Assembly: GCF_025397995.1 (NCBI RefSeq)
Contig: NZ_CP104550.1
Coordinates: forward strand, 1,330,001 to 1,394,000
Reading direction: 5' to 3'
Length of the DNA stretch: 64,000 nucleotides
Source: Methanothermobacter wolfeii
GTDB taxonomy: Archaea; Methanobacteriota; Methanobacteria; Methanobacteriales; Methanothermobacteraceae
Of the stretch, positions 21,698-30,988 are shown in pieces (positions within the stretch are counted from its first letter, which is position 1; every line of letters starts with the position of its first letter). A program made the translations under genes and the position numbers. Under the pieces are notes generated by a model, which saw nothing but the letters and a program-made list of their open reading frames with translations, was not told the DNA's origin and searched no databases.

Positions 21698-24600
21698 TTA
21701 TTTTCTGCTGATGACTGATCCTGCAGCAGCAAGCAGGAATCCCGCTATGAGGATGAGTACAGGGACACCTGTTGGCTGCATAGGAATCTTGCCTGGTTCT
21801 GGCTGAGGTTCCGGTTCTGGTTCTGTGACATCAACGATAACCTCGGTACTGTTCTCATCAGCTCCTGATCCAGAACTCACCGTAGCTATGTTGACGAACC
21901 TTCCCCTTTCAAGGACCTGTACAACGATCTCAAGGACGGCTGTTGAACCTGCTGTGAGGTCTCCTATTGTCCATAGCTTCGTTGATGGGTTGAATGAACC
22001 CATACTTGCATTGGATGAGATGAACCTGAATGAACCTGATAGGTTCTCAATTACCGTGGTGTTCAGTGAAGTGTCGGGTCCCTCGTTGGTCACCGTGATG
22101 GTGAACTTCACGTTCTGGCCAACACGCACAGCACGCCTGTCAACAGACTTGGAGATGGTAAGCTGAGCCCATGGACCAACATCAACAGTTGCCGTTGAAT
22201 TATTGTTCTCAGGGTCAGGATCATACACATCAGATGAGCCGCTCGCATTGTTCACCAGTGTAGTGTTGGAAGCATTCACAAGAGCCGTGATATTAAGCAC
22301 AGCCACGTCACCATTCAAGAGGTCACCGACGTTCCAGACACCAGTCACAGAATCATACACACCCTTAGTAGCCACGTAACCCTGATAGACAAGACCAACC
22401 GGCAGGACATCACTCACCACAACATTCATCGCAGTGTCAGGTCCAAGGTTCCTCACAGTCACAGTGAAAGTGACGGTGTCATTGTAATTGGCTGAAGTCA
22501 CATTAGCAACCTTCTCAACCACAATATCAGCAGCCGGAGGAACATTGGCCGTTACATTTGCTGTGTTGTTCTCTGGGTACGGATCGAACTCTGATGCCAC
22601 AACCTGGACCCTGTTTACAAATTCACCTGTAGCGTTCACAAGTAAAGTGACGTTCAGGGTTGCGGATGAACCGCTTGCCAGTGAACCTACAACCCAGAGG
22701 CATGCCAGTGGGTCGCATACACCCTGTGATGCCACATGTGAGATGTGCACAAGTCCAGCAGGTGGAGACTCTGTTAAGGTTACGCCAGTCGCATTGTCAG
22801 GTCCATTGTTGGTGACCGTGATGTAGAATACTATGACGTCACCATAGTTTGGTGTGCTGTTGCTCACCGTCTTGGTTACCGCGACGTCCGCAGATGGGTT
22901 CACAGTAAGTAGAGCCGTTGCATTGTTGTTTGACAGTATCGGGTCATACTGATATGCTGATGCATTCACATAGTTTATGAATACACCCACGGCATTTGCA
23001 AGGACCTCAAGTGTCAGTACAGCTGATGATCCATTTGCAAGGCTGCCAACATCCCAGACGCCGGTTAAGCTATCAAATAAACCCTGCGTGACCGTGGAGG
23101 ACACTATTAAGAGTCCGGCTGGTAAGAAGTCGGTTACAACCACACCAGTTGCGCCGCTTGGTCCGTTGTTTGTTACCGTCACCGTGAAGTTTGTGGTCTG
23201 CCCGTTATTTATGGGTGTCACGAGAACCGTCTTCTGCACCGCGATATCAGCGATCTCCTCACCATTCATAACCTCTGAAGCGAAGTTATTTGTGAGGTCA
23301 GGGTCGTATTCAGCACTTGTTACTGAGACTGTGTTTACTAAGGTACCTGTCGCATTTACAAGTACCGTCAGGTTAAGTGTCTCTGATGCTCCCGGTGAAA
23401 GTACAGGAACTGTCCATACATTGAATTCAGGGAAATAGACCCCTGCTGATGCCTGATGAGCCAGATAGACCAGACCTGAAGGTAGAGTGTCAACCACCCT
23501 CACAACAGTCGCATTATCCGGTCCAAGGTTTGTCACCATGATGTAGAATGTGACCTCCTCAAGGTAGTATGGTGAAGTGTTATTCGCTGTCTTTGTAACC
23601 ATAACGTCAGCTGAAGGCATCACGGTAACAGTTACAGCATCCACATTGTCCTGAGGGAATGGGTCAGGTAGTTCAGATGAAACATTGACGATGTTTGTCT
23701 GGAAGCCTGCCTGCGTGGCCCTCACAAGGAGCGTCATGGTTGCCTGGAAGAGTGCGGGTAGTTCTCCAACAGTCCACACTCCAGTTGTGTCGTTAAATGA
23801 ACCCTGTGTGACCGTGTAGGATAACAGTGATAGGCCTGCAGGTAAGAGATCCGTTACAGTGACATTTGATGGTGTATCAGGACCTGCATTTCGGACTATG
23901 ATGGTGAACGTGGCGGTCTCACCGTTATTTATAACGGGCCTGTCAACGGTTTTTCTGGATGTTCAGATCTGCAGATACAGCGTTCAGGGTTGATGCAGCG
24001 TTGTTGTTTGTCCTGTCAGGGTCATATTCATTACCCGTCACTGAAACCGTGTTATTGGCATCCTCTGTAGTGTTAACAAGGACCGTGAGGTTAAGTATTG
24101 CTGCTTCAAGGTAGTTCAGTGTTCCTATAGTCCATACTCCAGTTGTGCTGTTATAGGTACCCCTGGTGAGGCTGTGGCTGATGTATTCAAGGCCCTCTGA
24201 GAGTACATCTATGACCGTGACGCCAGTGGCCGTGCTTGGTCCAAGGTTGGTTACGGTGACCGTAAAGGTCACGTTTGATCCATAATTGGGACTTCTGTTA
24301 TCCACGTGTTTGACTATCCTGAGGTCTGCTGAGGGTACACCCTCAACTTCACATGTTGCGTTGTTGTTATCCGGGTTGGGGTCGAAGTTCGGTGATGTGA
24401 TGTTGGCGAAGTTCTCAAGTACACCCGTCGCGTTAACCCTTGCAATTATTGTCAGGGTTGCGATTTCAAGGTAGTTCAGTTCACCCACGTTCCAGACACC
24501 GAGCAGGTATGTGCCCTTTGATGGCGTTGCACTTACTGGTATAAGGCCTGCCGGTAGAACATCCTCCACCACGACATTGGCTGCGTTATCAGGTCCCCTG

Positions 24601-26194
24601 TTACTTATCGTGATTGTGTACTGGATTGTTTCACCCACGTAGGGCATAGGATTGTTCACAGTCTTGTCAATGGTGAGGTCTGATGCCGGTGGAGAATTGA
24701 TGGTTGCTGATGCATAGTTATTCTCCATGTTGGGGTCTGAGACGTTACCCGTGATGTTTGCATTGTTAACTATGAGTCCTGTTGAGTTAACGATGGCTGT
24801 TATGTTAAGGGTTGCTGTTTCAAAGTAGTCAAGGTCGCCGATGTACCAGATTCCCGTTGTGCTGTTGTAGGTGCCCTTTGATGCTGTGGCTGACTGGAAT
24901 ATGAGTTCCGGTGGTAGAATATCTGTCACGTATACTCCTGTGGCATTGTTTGGTCCGTAGTTAACCGCTGTTATGGTGAACTTAACCTCATCGCCGAGGT
25001 TCGGTGCTGTGTTGTTAACGGATTTTGCTATTGCAAGGTCAGACTTAACCACAGCGACTATTGTAATGTTCTCCCCATAGTCTGACTTGTAATGGTAGCT
25101 TGAACCGCTTCTGTCGGTTATGAGTCCAAAGAGCCTTGTGACACCAGCCCCTGTTACATTGAAGAGCCATACAGAGACGAAGTTGGTCTGTCCCGGTGAA
25201 TCAATACGTATATTGTTGCTTGTGTTCGGCCCGTAGGTTACTGTGACATTGATGGGTTGGAGTATTAAGGGGTTGTAATTTGTGAGCGGAAGGTTAACGA
25301 TGTCATAGTTGCTGATGCAGTTGTTGATACAACGGTAACTGCAATCACATCCCCTATGGCCGGTGTTGGGTTGCTTACACTTATTGAAACCACGTCATTA
25401 CGGTTCTGTGAGTTGAGTCTTTCAACGTAGAGGATTCCATCTATGGTGTCTGCTGATCCTGTGTTGGTTCCGCCTACGGTCACGGTATAATTCCTTGATG
25501 TGAGATGGGCTAATGGTGTTCTTGTTATCTCCACAAGGTAGAATACGTCCACAGTTACCCCGGGTGGTATGTCACCAAGGTACTTGATTGCTGTTTCATT
25601 CTGTGCAAGGTTAATGTATGGGTTGGCTGTTGTGAATGTGAGGTTTGCAGTTACATTGTTTGCGGTGGTCAGGGCATCGTTCCTCACACGGATCTGTATG
25701 AGATACTGGTTCGGACCGGTATTCACATCGTTGCGGTCAAGTCCTACTATGTCCCATGAACCCGTTTAAAGCTCAGCTAACCTTAACCTGCAGCCAAGTG
25801 GGTCAAGTCCTACTATGTCCCATGAACCCTTTGTTAGATTGAGTGTTCCCAGTTTAAAATCAGCTGTGGCCCTCCCGGAGTCATCCAGTGTGACTGTCCT
25901 TGAGGGTATAACGTGGCCCGGTGCGACTGCTGAGACGATAAATGTCCTCTCAGGTGAGCTGAAGGATACGCTGTAGGTGCCGTCAGGTCCTGTTATAGTT
26001 GATGCAACTCTATCACCTGCCGTGGAGGTAACATCAATAACGACTCCTTCGAATGGCTCTGAATCGTTACAGTACGTCACCGTACCTGTTATAAGAGAAT
26101 CTGAGTCATTTTGATCGTCATAATCTGCAGCACTGACGCTTCCCACTGTAAGTAGCAGCAGTAAAACCGAAAGTGCCAGTGTAAATCTTTTCAT
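21698..26194 (-). pseudogene. DUF11-repeat cell-surface protein, interrupted by a stop and two frameshifts
   Basis: One long secreted protein gene read as four pieces. The order is: signal peptide (KRFTLALSVLLLLLTVGSVSA), a carboxypeptidase-regulatory-like domain (GTVTYCNDSEPFEGVVIDV), a unique domain, nine tandem DUF11 domains of about 118 residues (each opening like ADLTIDKTVNNP and holding NxGPD...V.D.LPAGL), a proline/glutamate linker and a C-terminal membrane helix. Breaks: an in-frame TAA at about 25766 inside an inserted 66-bp unit; a shift near 25305-25325; and a shift at an A5 run (T5 at 23950-23954 on +), where four bases would restore ADLNIQKTVDRP. DUF11 proteins are pseudomurein-wall or surface adhesin-like. 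Assembled length is near 1,490 residues. Whether the breaks are real or sequencing errors is open, but the 66-bp insertion is not a homopolymer artefact. Confidence 0.85.
25735..25829. repeat. CRISPR-unit-sized insertion A: 29-bp direct repeat around a 37-bp insert
   Basis: A 29-bp sequence at 25735-25763 is repeated exactly at 25801-25829, separated by 37 unique bases (25764-25800). The repeat is the surface-protein coding sequence for GSWDIVGLD. The 66-bp unit is in frame but carries a TAA. Removing one unit joins LTKGSWDIVGLD to RNDVNTGPNQY. Confidence 0.95.
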
Positions 26195-26402
26195 TTTTCA
26201 CCCCCCCCTTTACATTTTTTTTACACATCTGTATATTATGTGAATTCATTTATTTATAATATTCCATCAGAACGGGAATTCTGGAAGTGTTTTCAAAAAA
26301 ATTAGAAAAATCTCTCAATCTTAATGGTCATATATACATTGATTGATGTAAATCCTGCCATTTAGAGGAATTAATTTATATAATAAAATACATGTTAGAT
26401 GT

Positions 26403-26868
26403 ATGAAGCCCATTGTTTTCATAGGTAGGGGTCTTTCAGAGTACAGGAAAATTGTCCATGAGATGTTCATCAGGGACTACCGTAAAGACCCTGATGGTTA
26501 CGTTGCCGGTGAACCTTCAGTAGCATTTCAGGGTGTTTCTTTGTTTTTCAGAAGACCCTGATGGTTACGTTGCCTGTGAACTGCCCGCCCTACTCTTCGA
26601 TGACGGGGAATTCGACCTTGTGCTCTCATCAAACCTCCTTTTCCTCTATGAAGATCGTTTGAGCTACATGTTCCACGTTGAATCCATCAGGGAGATGTTG
26701 AGGGTTGGAGGGGAGGTCAGAATATTCCCGGTGAATAATGTCCATAAAAGGAGGAGGTCAAGGTATCTGAGTGGGGTTCTTGATGAATTCAGACTGTGTA
26801 ACACAGAGATTCAGAGGGCATCCTACCGCAGTGAGACCGGGTGCGGTGAGGTCATGATAATAAAGTGA
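26403..26868 (+). pseudogene. SAM-methyltransferase-like fragment, disrupted by a 67-bp insertion
   Basis: Two out-of-frame parts belong together: KPIVFIGRGLSEYRKIVHEM followed by FIRDYRKDPDGYVA (from ATG 26403) and CELPALLFDDGEFDLVLSSN followed by LLFLYEDRL...EMLRVGGEVRIFPV (to 26868). The second part resembles the middle of a class I methyltransferase domain (motifs after the SAM-binding glycine loop); the usual N-terminal glycine-rich motif is absent, so even the repaired 132-aa product would be a truncated family member. The break is insertion B (26485-26581), whose removal restores the frame. Confidence 0.7.
26485..26581. repeat. CRISPR-unit-sized insertion B: 30-bp direct repeat around a 37-bp insert
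   Basis: Copies at 26485-26514 and 26552-26581 agree at 29 of 30 positions (one G/T difference) and flank 37 unique bases (26515-26551). The period of 67 shifts the reading frame of the host gene. Excising one unit gives the continuous reading RDYRKDPDGYVACELPALLF. Confidence 0.93.
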
Positions 26869-26942
26869 TGTTCGTTATAGTCACATATAACGAAATAATT
26901 TCAGGGGATCATCATTGAACGTGCTTAAGAGATTATTTTACT

Positions 26943-27245
26943 CTATAAATTATCACAATCTACCTTTATAACATCCCCCGTCTCATAACCTTTTTTATGA
27001 GACTCTACAATTATTGCCCCCTCAACACGAGGGTCATAGGTAGCGATGAATGATGTGGGATGATAATAATGGACAAGATAGCAGTGAAGCCATATTGGGC
27101 CACACCCACTTATTACCACACCCTTTGAGCACCTTAAACCTGGAGGATTCATGTTTTTTAGGATATTAGGAGTTACTTTATCCTTCAGTTCAAAATGAAC
27201 TACTGTATAATTCTTCTTTTCTATAATTTTGAAATCAACAGACAT
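26943..27245 (-). CDS. csx3: Csx3 family (Crn3-type) ring nuclease
   Basis: A 100-aa protein with the Csx3 pattern: HFEL near residue 17, then GVVISGCGPIWLHCYLVHYY (about residues 42-61) and FIATYDPRVEGAIIVESH. Csx3 proteins degrade cyclic tetra-adenylate, the messenger made by Cas10, and so switch off CARF effectors; this activity is family knowledge, not shown here. It lies 20 bp downstream of the broken csx1 gene on the same strand, which fits an effector/off-switch pair. Confidence 0.88.
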   Translation of the reverse strand: MSVDFKIIEKKNYTVVHFELKDKVTPNILKNMNPPGLRCSKGVVISGCGPIWLHCYLVHYYHPTSFIATYDPRVEGAIIVESHKKGYETGDVIKVDCDNL

Positions 27246-27265
27246 CCTCAGACTCCATGAAACCT

Positions 27266-28559
27266 TTAATTTTGATCACTGAACGCACAGAAACGCTTTA
27301 TAGTGTTAATCATACTGTCCTCGTATTTAAGGTACACTTTGCCCTCAAATTTCTTAAGTTGAACCATGTTCCTTTCAAATCCAGAATGTGCTAGGAAATT
27401 TCTTAGATCAGGTTGCTGTTTACCGTGTTTTCTTAGATCAGCTTGCTTACCGTATTCACCATAAAATTCATTATAAGTTTTCCAATCGAAATTATCTTCC
27501 TCCCCCGTATCTCTTTCAATCCTAGAAATGTCATTACTAATTCTATTCTTAAACCTTCCATCGAATTTGAACAAATCATTGGCTAATTTCTTTATTTCCT
27601 TAATTTCTACTTCACTCTTCCGCGAAGAAATCAGTTCCCTTTTTTTCAGCAAAACTGAGGTCAGATAGCTGAACAGATACGCTTCGAAATCCTTTCCAAA
27701 TCTTAACTTCCTCTTTACATTAAGTTTTCCATCGCCATTTTCTATACATGTATATTTCTCAAAGTTTTCAATGACATTATCAATCAAGGTTTTCAGTTTA
27801 TCCCTGTCCGGATAGAACCTAAATAAAGCCAGAGGTAAACCATTATACATGGCCCCAAGAAAAGCAGAAATCTCAGATTTACCTATTTCTCTTAAAAACT
27901 TCAAATCTTCTTTATAGAGGTTTTTTCTCTCTTCTGGAGATAATACTTGTGGTTCCAGGACTCTTTGCCCAGACCCCCCCTTTAATTACCCCAGTAAAGG
28001 GTCTTGGAACTACCTTTACGTCCTCAATAATATTTATTTTGAGGTTGTCTGTTGATCCAAAGGGATCCGCGTTATAAGCTTTAAACTTCACATCCCCAAA
28101 AACTGAAAATACTTCTGATATATCCTTGACAGCCTTATAGGTAAGTACCGTAGAATAGTTCAGCCCATGTGTTAAGTCAAGATGGATCTCTATTGAATCA
28201 TCAAAAAGTTCCAATAGTTCTAATGAAATGGCGGTTAAAATGTAGTAATAATAATCAAGAGCTTCCCCAATAAAAGCACCGTTTTTAAAAACCCCGATGC
28301 CGGGAGCCACTAGGACACTGAGATCTTGGTTAAAGTTAACTGAAGATTTAATAGGTTCCTTCGCATTTTCCTTTACGCTTAAATAATCTAAACCTCCCTC
28401 TGCAAGAGTATCTAAGCCAATTATAATAACTTTATCTGGATTTACAGTCTCCTGAAGGAGTGCTAATGAAGTTTTAGATTTTAGGTTATTCCCTTCCAGA
28501 CTGTATGTTACTTCCTTCCAACGTGTAGGATTTCCCCACGGAGCTATTAAAACTTTCAT
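27266..28559 (-). pseudogene. csx1: Csx1-type CARF-HEPN ribonuclease, frameshifted at a G7 run
   Basis: N-terminal CARF half (28559 to about 27980): KVLIAPWGNPTRWKEVTY and the ligand-site stretch LDLTHGLNYSTVLTYKAV. C-terminal HEPN half: RNFLAHSG (R-X4-H, the RNase motif) near 27395. The halves are in different frames. On the minus strand a run of seven G (C7 at 27974-27980 on +) produces the shift; six G would read IKGGSGQRVLEPQVLSPEER into the HEPN half, giving a protein of about 430 residues, normal for Csx1. The HEPN part contains an imperfect 30-bp tandem repeat (KHGKQQPDLR/YGKQADLR). If real, the break removes the RNase; homopolymer slippage or a sequencing error is equally possible. 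Confidence 0.85.
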
Positions 28560-28872
28560 TTATTACACCTTACCGTAACAATCTGCAGGAATGGCTTCGC
28601 CCCCCAGTTTATATTCTTGATAAGTACTAAATAAAATGAGTTGCTGTTTCAGGTACATGGAAAAGGGCTTATGACCGAGTGTTAAATATTAAACCCTTGA
28701 TCCTAAACTCAGAACTGAACAGGTAAGAAGTGGCAGATGAATTAAAATATTATATGTTTATGGGGCTTGCTCTGAAGAAAGTGGGTAAAAATGGGTAGTA
28801 AAAAAAGATTTGTTCGCGCCGAAAGTTTCTCTGCATTAGTGCCGCGCCCTCATTGTGATTCTGCCACATCTC
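28560..28872. other. Spacer without recognisable gene
   Basis: A 313-bp stretch upstream of csx1 and downstream of the small membrane protein gene. It is A/T-rich with several short open frames on both strands, none with a supported start and family. The csx1 promoter is expected here (A/T-rich at about 28610-28640 and 28680-28760) but I cannot fix one. Confidence 0.5.
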
Positions 28873-29130
28873 CTACCCGCCATCCCAAAAAGCGCCCAGG
28901 AATAAAAGAAATAGAATAAATAATATTAAAAATAATAGGCGTCCCCCAAGATAAGACCATAAAATTAAGATTAGAACAATAAATACCAGAATATAAGTCA
29001 GGAAAGGATACATCTTCAGGAGTATTATCATTAAAAAGAGCATTAAAACAGGTAACCCTACCGTTGGGACCAGAATCGCTGCGACGATCAAAGATAGTAG
29101 TAATAGTGATAACTCATCCATTATTCTCAC
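28873..29130 (-). CDS. Small hydrophobic membrane protein
   Basis: An 85-aa protein, almost entirely hydrophobic, with three likely transmembrane helices (about residues 6-20, 24-40 and 46-80) and a short polar end GAFWDGG. GGAG and GGGG precede the GTG at 29130; the ATG at 29121 is an alternative start. No family is recognised. It sits inside the CRISPR island between csx1 and the csm6-like gene, where small membrane proteins sometimes accompany CARF effectors, but no link can be shown. Confidence 0.5.
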   Translation of the reverse strand: MRIMDELSLLLLSLIVAAILVPTVGLPVLMLFLMIILLKMYPFLTYILVFIVLILILWSYLGGRLLFLILFILFLLFLGAFWDGG

Positions 29131-29217
29131 CCCCCTTCTCCTTACACATGACCCATCCAGCCATAAGGGTGTCCCCCTTTAACTTCAATTAGGCTTAAAT
29201 GATGATCTGATTTTAAC

Positions 29218-29374
29218 TCACCGATGCGTTTCAGCAGGTCGCACATCCACAGGGAACTTGACATACCCAGACACCATCTGAGGATCCGTCGCGGGTAGGT
29301 TGACCAGGAGCCCGCCCTTCTCACCCACAACCATGATAATTGCACTTGAAAGGAGCCTCGCTCAATTCCTTCAT
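29218..29374 (-). pseudogene. Possible degraded small gene
   Basis: An ATG at 29374 follows a strong GGGAGGG and reads MKELSEAPFKCNYHGCG before a stop. Another frame then continues with GEKGGLLVNLPATDPQMVSG and YVKFPVDVRPAETHR. The two could be one small gene broken by a frameshift. No family is recognised. The remaining 29375-29583 holds nothing I can name. Confidence 0.25.
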
Positions 29375-29583
29375 ATTATCCCTCCCCTTTAGATCCCCAT
29401 GGATGGTGTAGGGGCCAGCACCATCACAGTGATGCAGACCAAACCCTGATGATGAAGAACAAAAACCCCCCCTCAAATCATTTCATCCTCACAGGACCTT
29501 CCAGGAACTGATCCTCCGCAGATCCTCCAATTTAACCCGTTAAAGACCCCGCCCCCCATGTCACGATCCCGGACCTCCCCCGA

Positions 29584-29757
29584 TTACTCCAGATCCTCCT
29601 GAAACCCCTCCAGGAGGAGTTCACCATCCTCACCGTCAAGTGTGAGGAGCGCCTCAAGGACCAGGAGCTTATCATCCCCACCCATCCTATACTTGAGGAT
29701 GGTGCTCCTGAGGGCGCCGCAGAGCCCCATATAGTCCTCCATATGGTCACCTGTCAT
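29584..29757 (-). CDS. Short acidic protein downstream of the csm6-like gene
   Basis: A 57-aa frame (52 aa from the second ATG at 29742, which has AGGTGA correctly spaced before it): MEDYMGLCGALRSTILKYRM, then GGDDKLLVLEALLTLDGEDG and ELLLEGFQEDLE. It looks helical and acidic and uses codons like the csm genes. It begins 25 bp after the csm6-like stop on the same strand, so it is probably the last gene of the csm transcript. No family is recognised. Confidence 0.5.
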   Translation of the reverse strand: MTGDHMEDYMGLCGALRSTILKYRMGGDDKLLVLEALLTLDGEDGELLLEGFQEDLE

Positions 29758-29782
29758 AATTCACTGGATAATTAAAAAATTA

Positions 29783-30988
29783 TTAAAGCTGGGGGAATGT
29801 GGCATCCTCTATCTTCGAATCTATATCTTTATCCAGGATCCTTGCATAGTAAAGAACCCTATCATAGAACTTCTTATAATCATCCCTGTTAACAGGTTCA
29901 AGGCCGTGGGCCAGTATGGAATAGTTCCTAACGGTAAGAAGATCCATCACCCTATTATCCTCAATGAAAGCCTTTCCAATGTCATAATCCTCACATGCAA
30001 GGAGCTTATACGCATCCCTGAGGGCTACACGCCTCTTAGCATTGAGCTTGAGCGTTGACCTTGTCCCCATACTGTACTTATCAGGTGAGAGGCTGTCTGT
30101 CTCATCACCGTATTTCTCCTCGATGATCACCTGTGCTATCAGTTCAAGCGCACGGTAAAGCCGGGCCGCTGCATCATCATACCTGCCCTCAGAAGCCCTT
30201 CTCCTGGAATTTGCAAGGAGGTCAGGCAGGAAAGGCCTGTACTTGAATTTCCGTTTCCCGGTCCTTGAACTGACAATCTCCCCCAGTATCCTCTTGTTCC
30301 TCTTTATAACATCCTCGAGTTCATCCAGGGACCTGACCTCTTCACTGTTAAGGTAATCTAACGCCTTCTCATGTTCAAATAGGTCCCAGTGGAGGTACGC
30401 CCTTGTGAGGTTCAGGTAGGCGTCCCTTCTATTATGATTAACCACATCATTCTCAAGTACATCTATGGCTGTTTCAAACCTGCCAAGGTTGAAAAGATCC
30501 TTGAAGCGCCTTATGCTCAGTTTATCGTATACCTGGTACATGTTCTGGGTTATAACCTGCTCCGTTCCCCTCTGAACTGTTCCGTTTTTATCCCTGAACC
30601 CTGAAACCACCGAAACCTCTTTCCTGTAAAGGATTGCCATGACAAAGGCCGCCGAGGTCATGGTCTTGGTCCCTGATGTGTAATCCACCACCACATCGTA
30701 ATCCCTGTACTTCTTCATCTGCTCCTCAAAAACCTCGAGCCACTCGTTGACCCTGTCAACTTCACGTACCTCAATGAACTCGTATTCAGGTATATCCTTC
30801 TCCTCCCTCTTAGCCTCCTCCAGAAGGTAATCCAGGGTCTCCCTGCTTTTATCAGACCCGAAGAACACTATTCTATCAGGTCTTCTATGGTATATTGACT
30901 GGAGAAGTCCATGGGCAAGGCTCCTCACCCTTTCATTACTGTCACCTGTCCCTGTCCCGACGGTCATGAAAAGTACCCTACTCTTCAT
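29783..30988 (-). CDS. Csm6-like CARF-HEPN ribonuclease (TIGR02710-type)
   Basis: A 401-aa effector of type III CRISPR. The N-terminal CARF domain (FMTVGTGTGDSNERVRSLAH; VVVDYTSGTKTMTSAAFVMA, about residues 98-117) would bind a cyclic oligoadenylate. The C-terminal HEPN domain has RNYSILAHG (R-X5-H, about residues 359-367), the RNase active site. Full length and intact, unlike csx1. Its ATG overlaps the csm5 stop by 11 bp, so it is translated with the csm operon. Confidence 0.88.
   Translation of the reverse strand: MKSRVLFMTVGTGTGDSNERVRSLAHGLLQSIYHRRPDRIVFFGSDKSRETLDYLLEEAKREEKDIPEYEFIEVREVDRVNEWLEVFEEQMKKYRDYDVVVDYTSGTKTMTSAAFVMAILYRKEVSVVSGFRDKNGTVQRGTEQVITQNMYQVYDKLSIRRFKDLFNLGRFETAIDVLENDVVNHNRRDAYLNLTRAYLHWDLFEHEKALDYLNSEEVRSLDELEDVIKRNKRILGEIVSSRTGKRKFKYRPFLPDLLANSRRRASEGRYDDAAARLYRALELIAQVIIEEKYGDETDSLSPDKYSMGTRSTLKLNAKRRVALRDAYKLLACEDYDIGKAFIEDNRVMDLLTVRNYSILAHGLEPVNRDDYKKFYDRVLYYARILDKDIDSKIEDATFPQL

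Noticed and set aside
26533-26868. An independent 111-aa gene starting at 26533
   Set aside because: The start lies inside the 37-bp insert of insertion B; the downstream part belongs to the gene that begins at 26403.
29142-29345. A 67-aa minus-strand frame
   Set aside because: It is tryptophan- and arginine-rich, lacks a ribosome binding site and overlaps the better candidate remnant in other frames.
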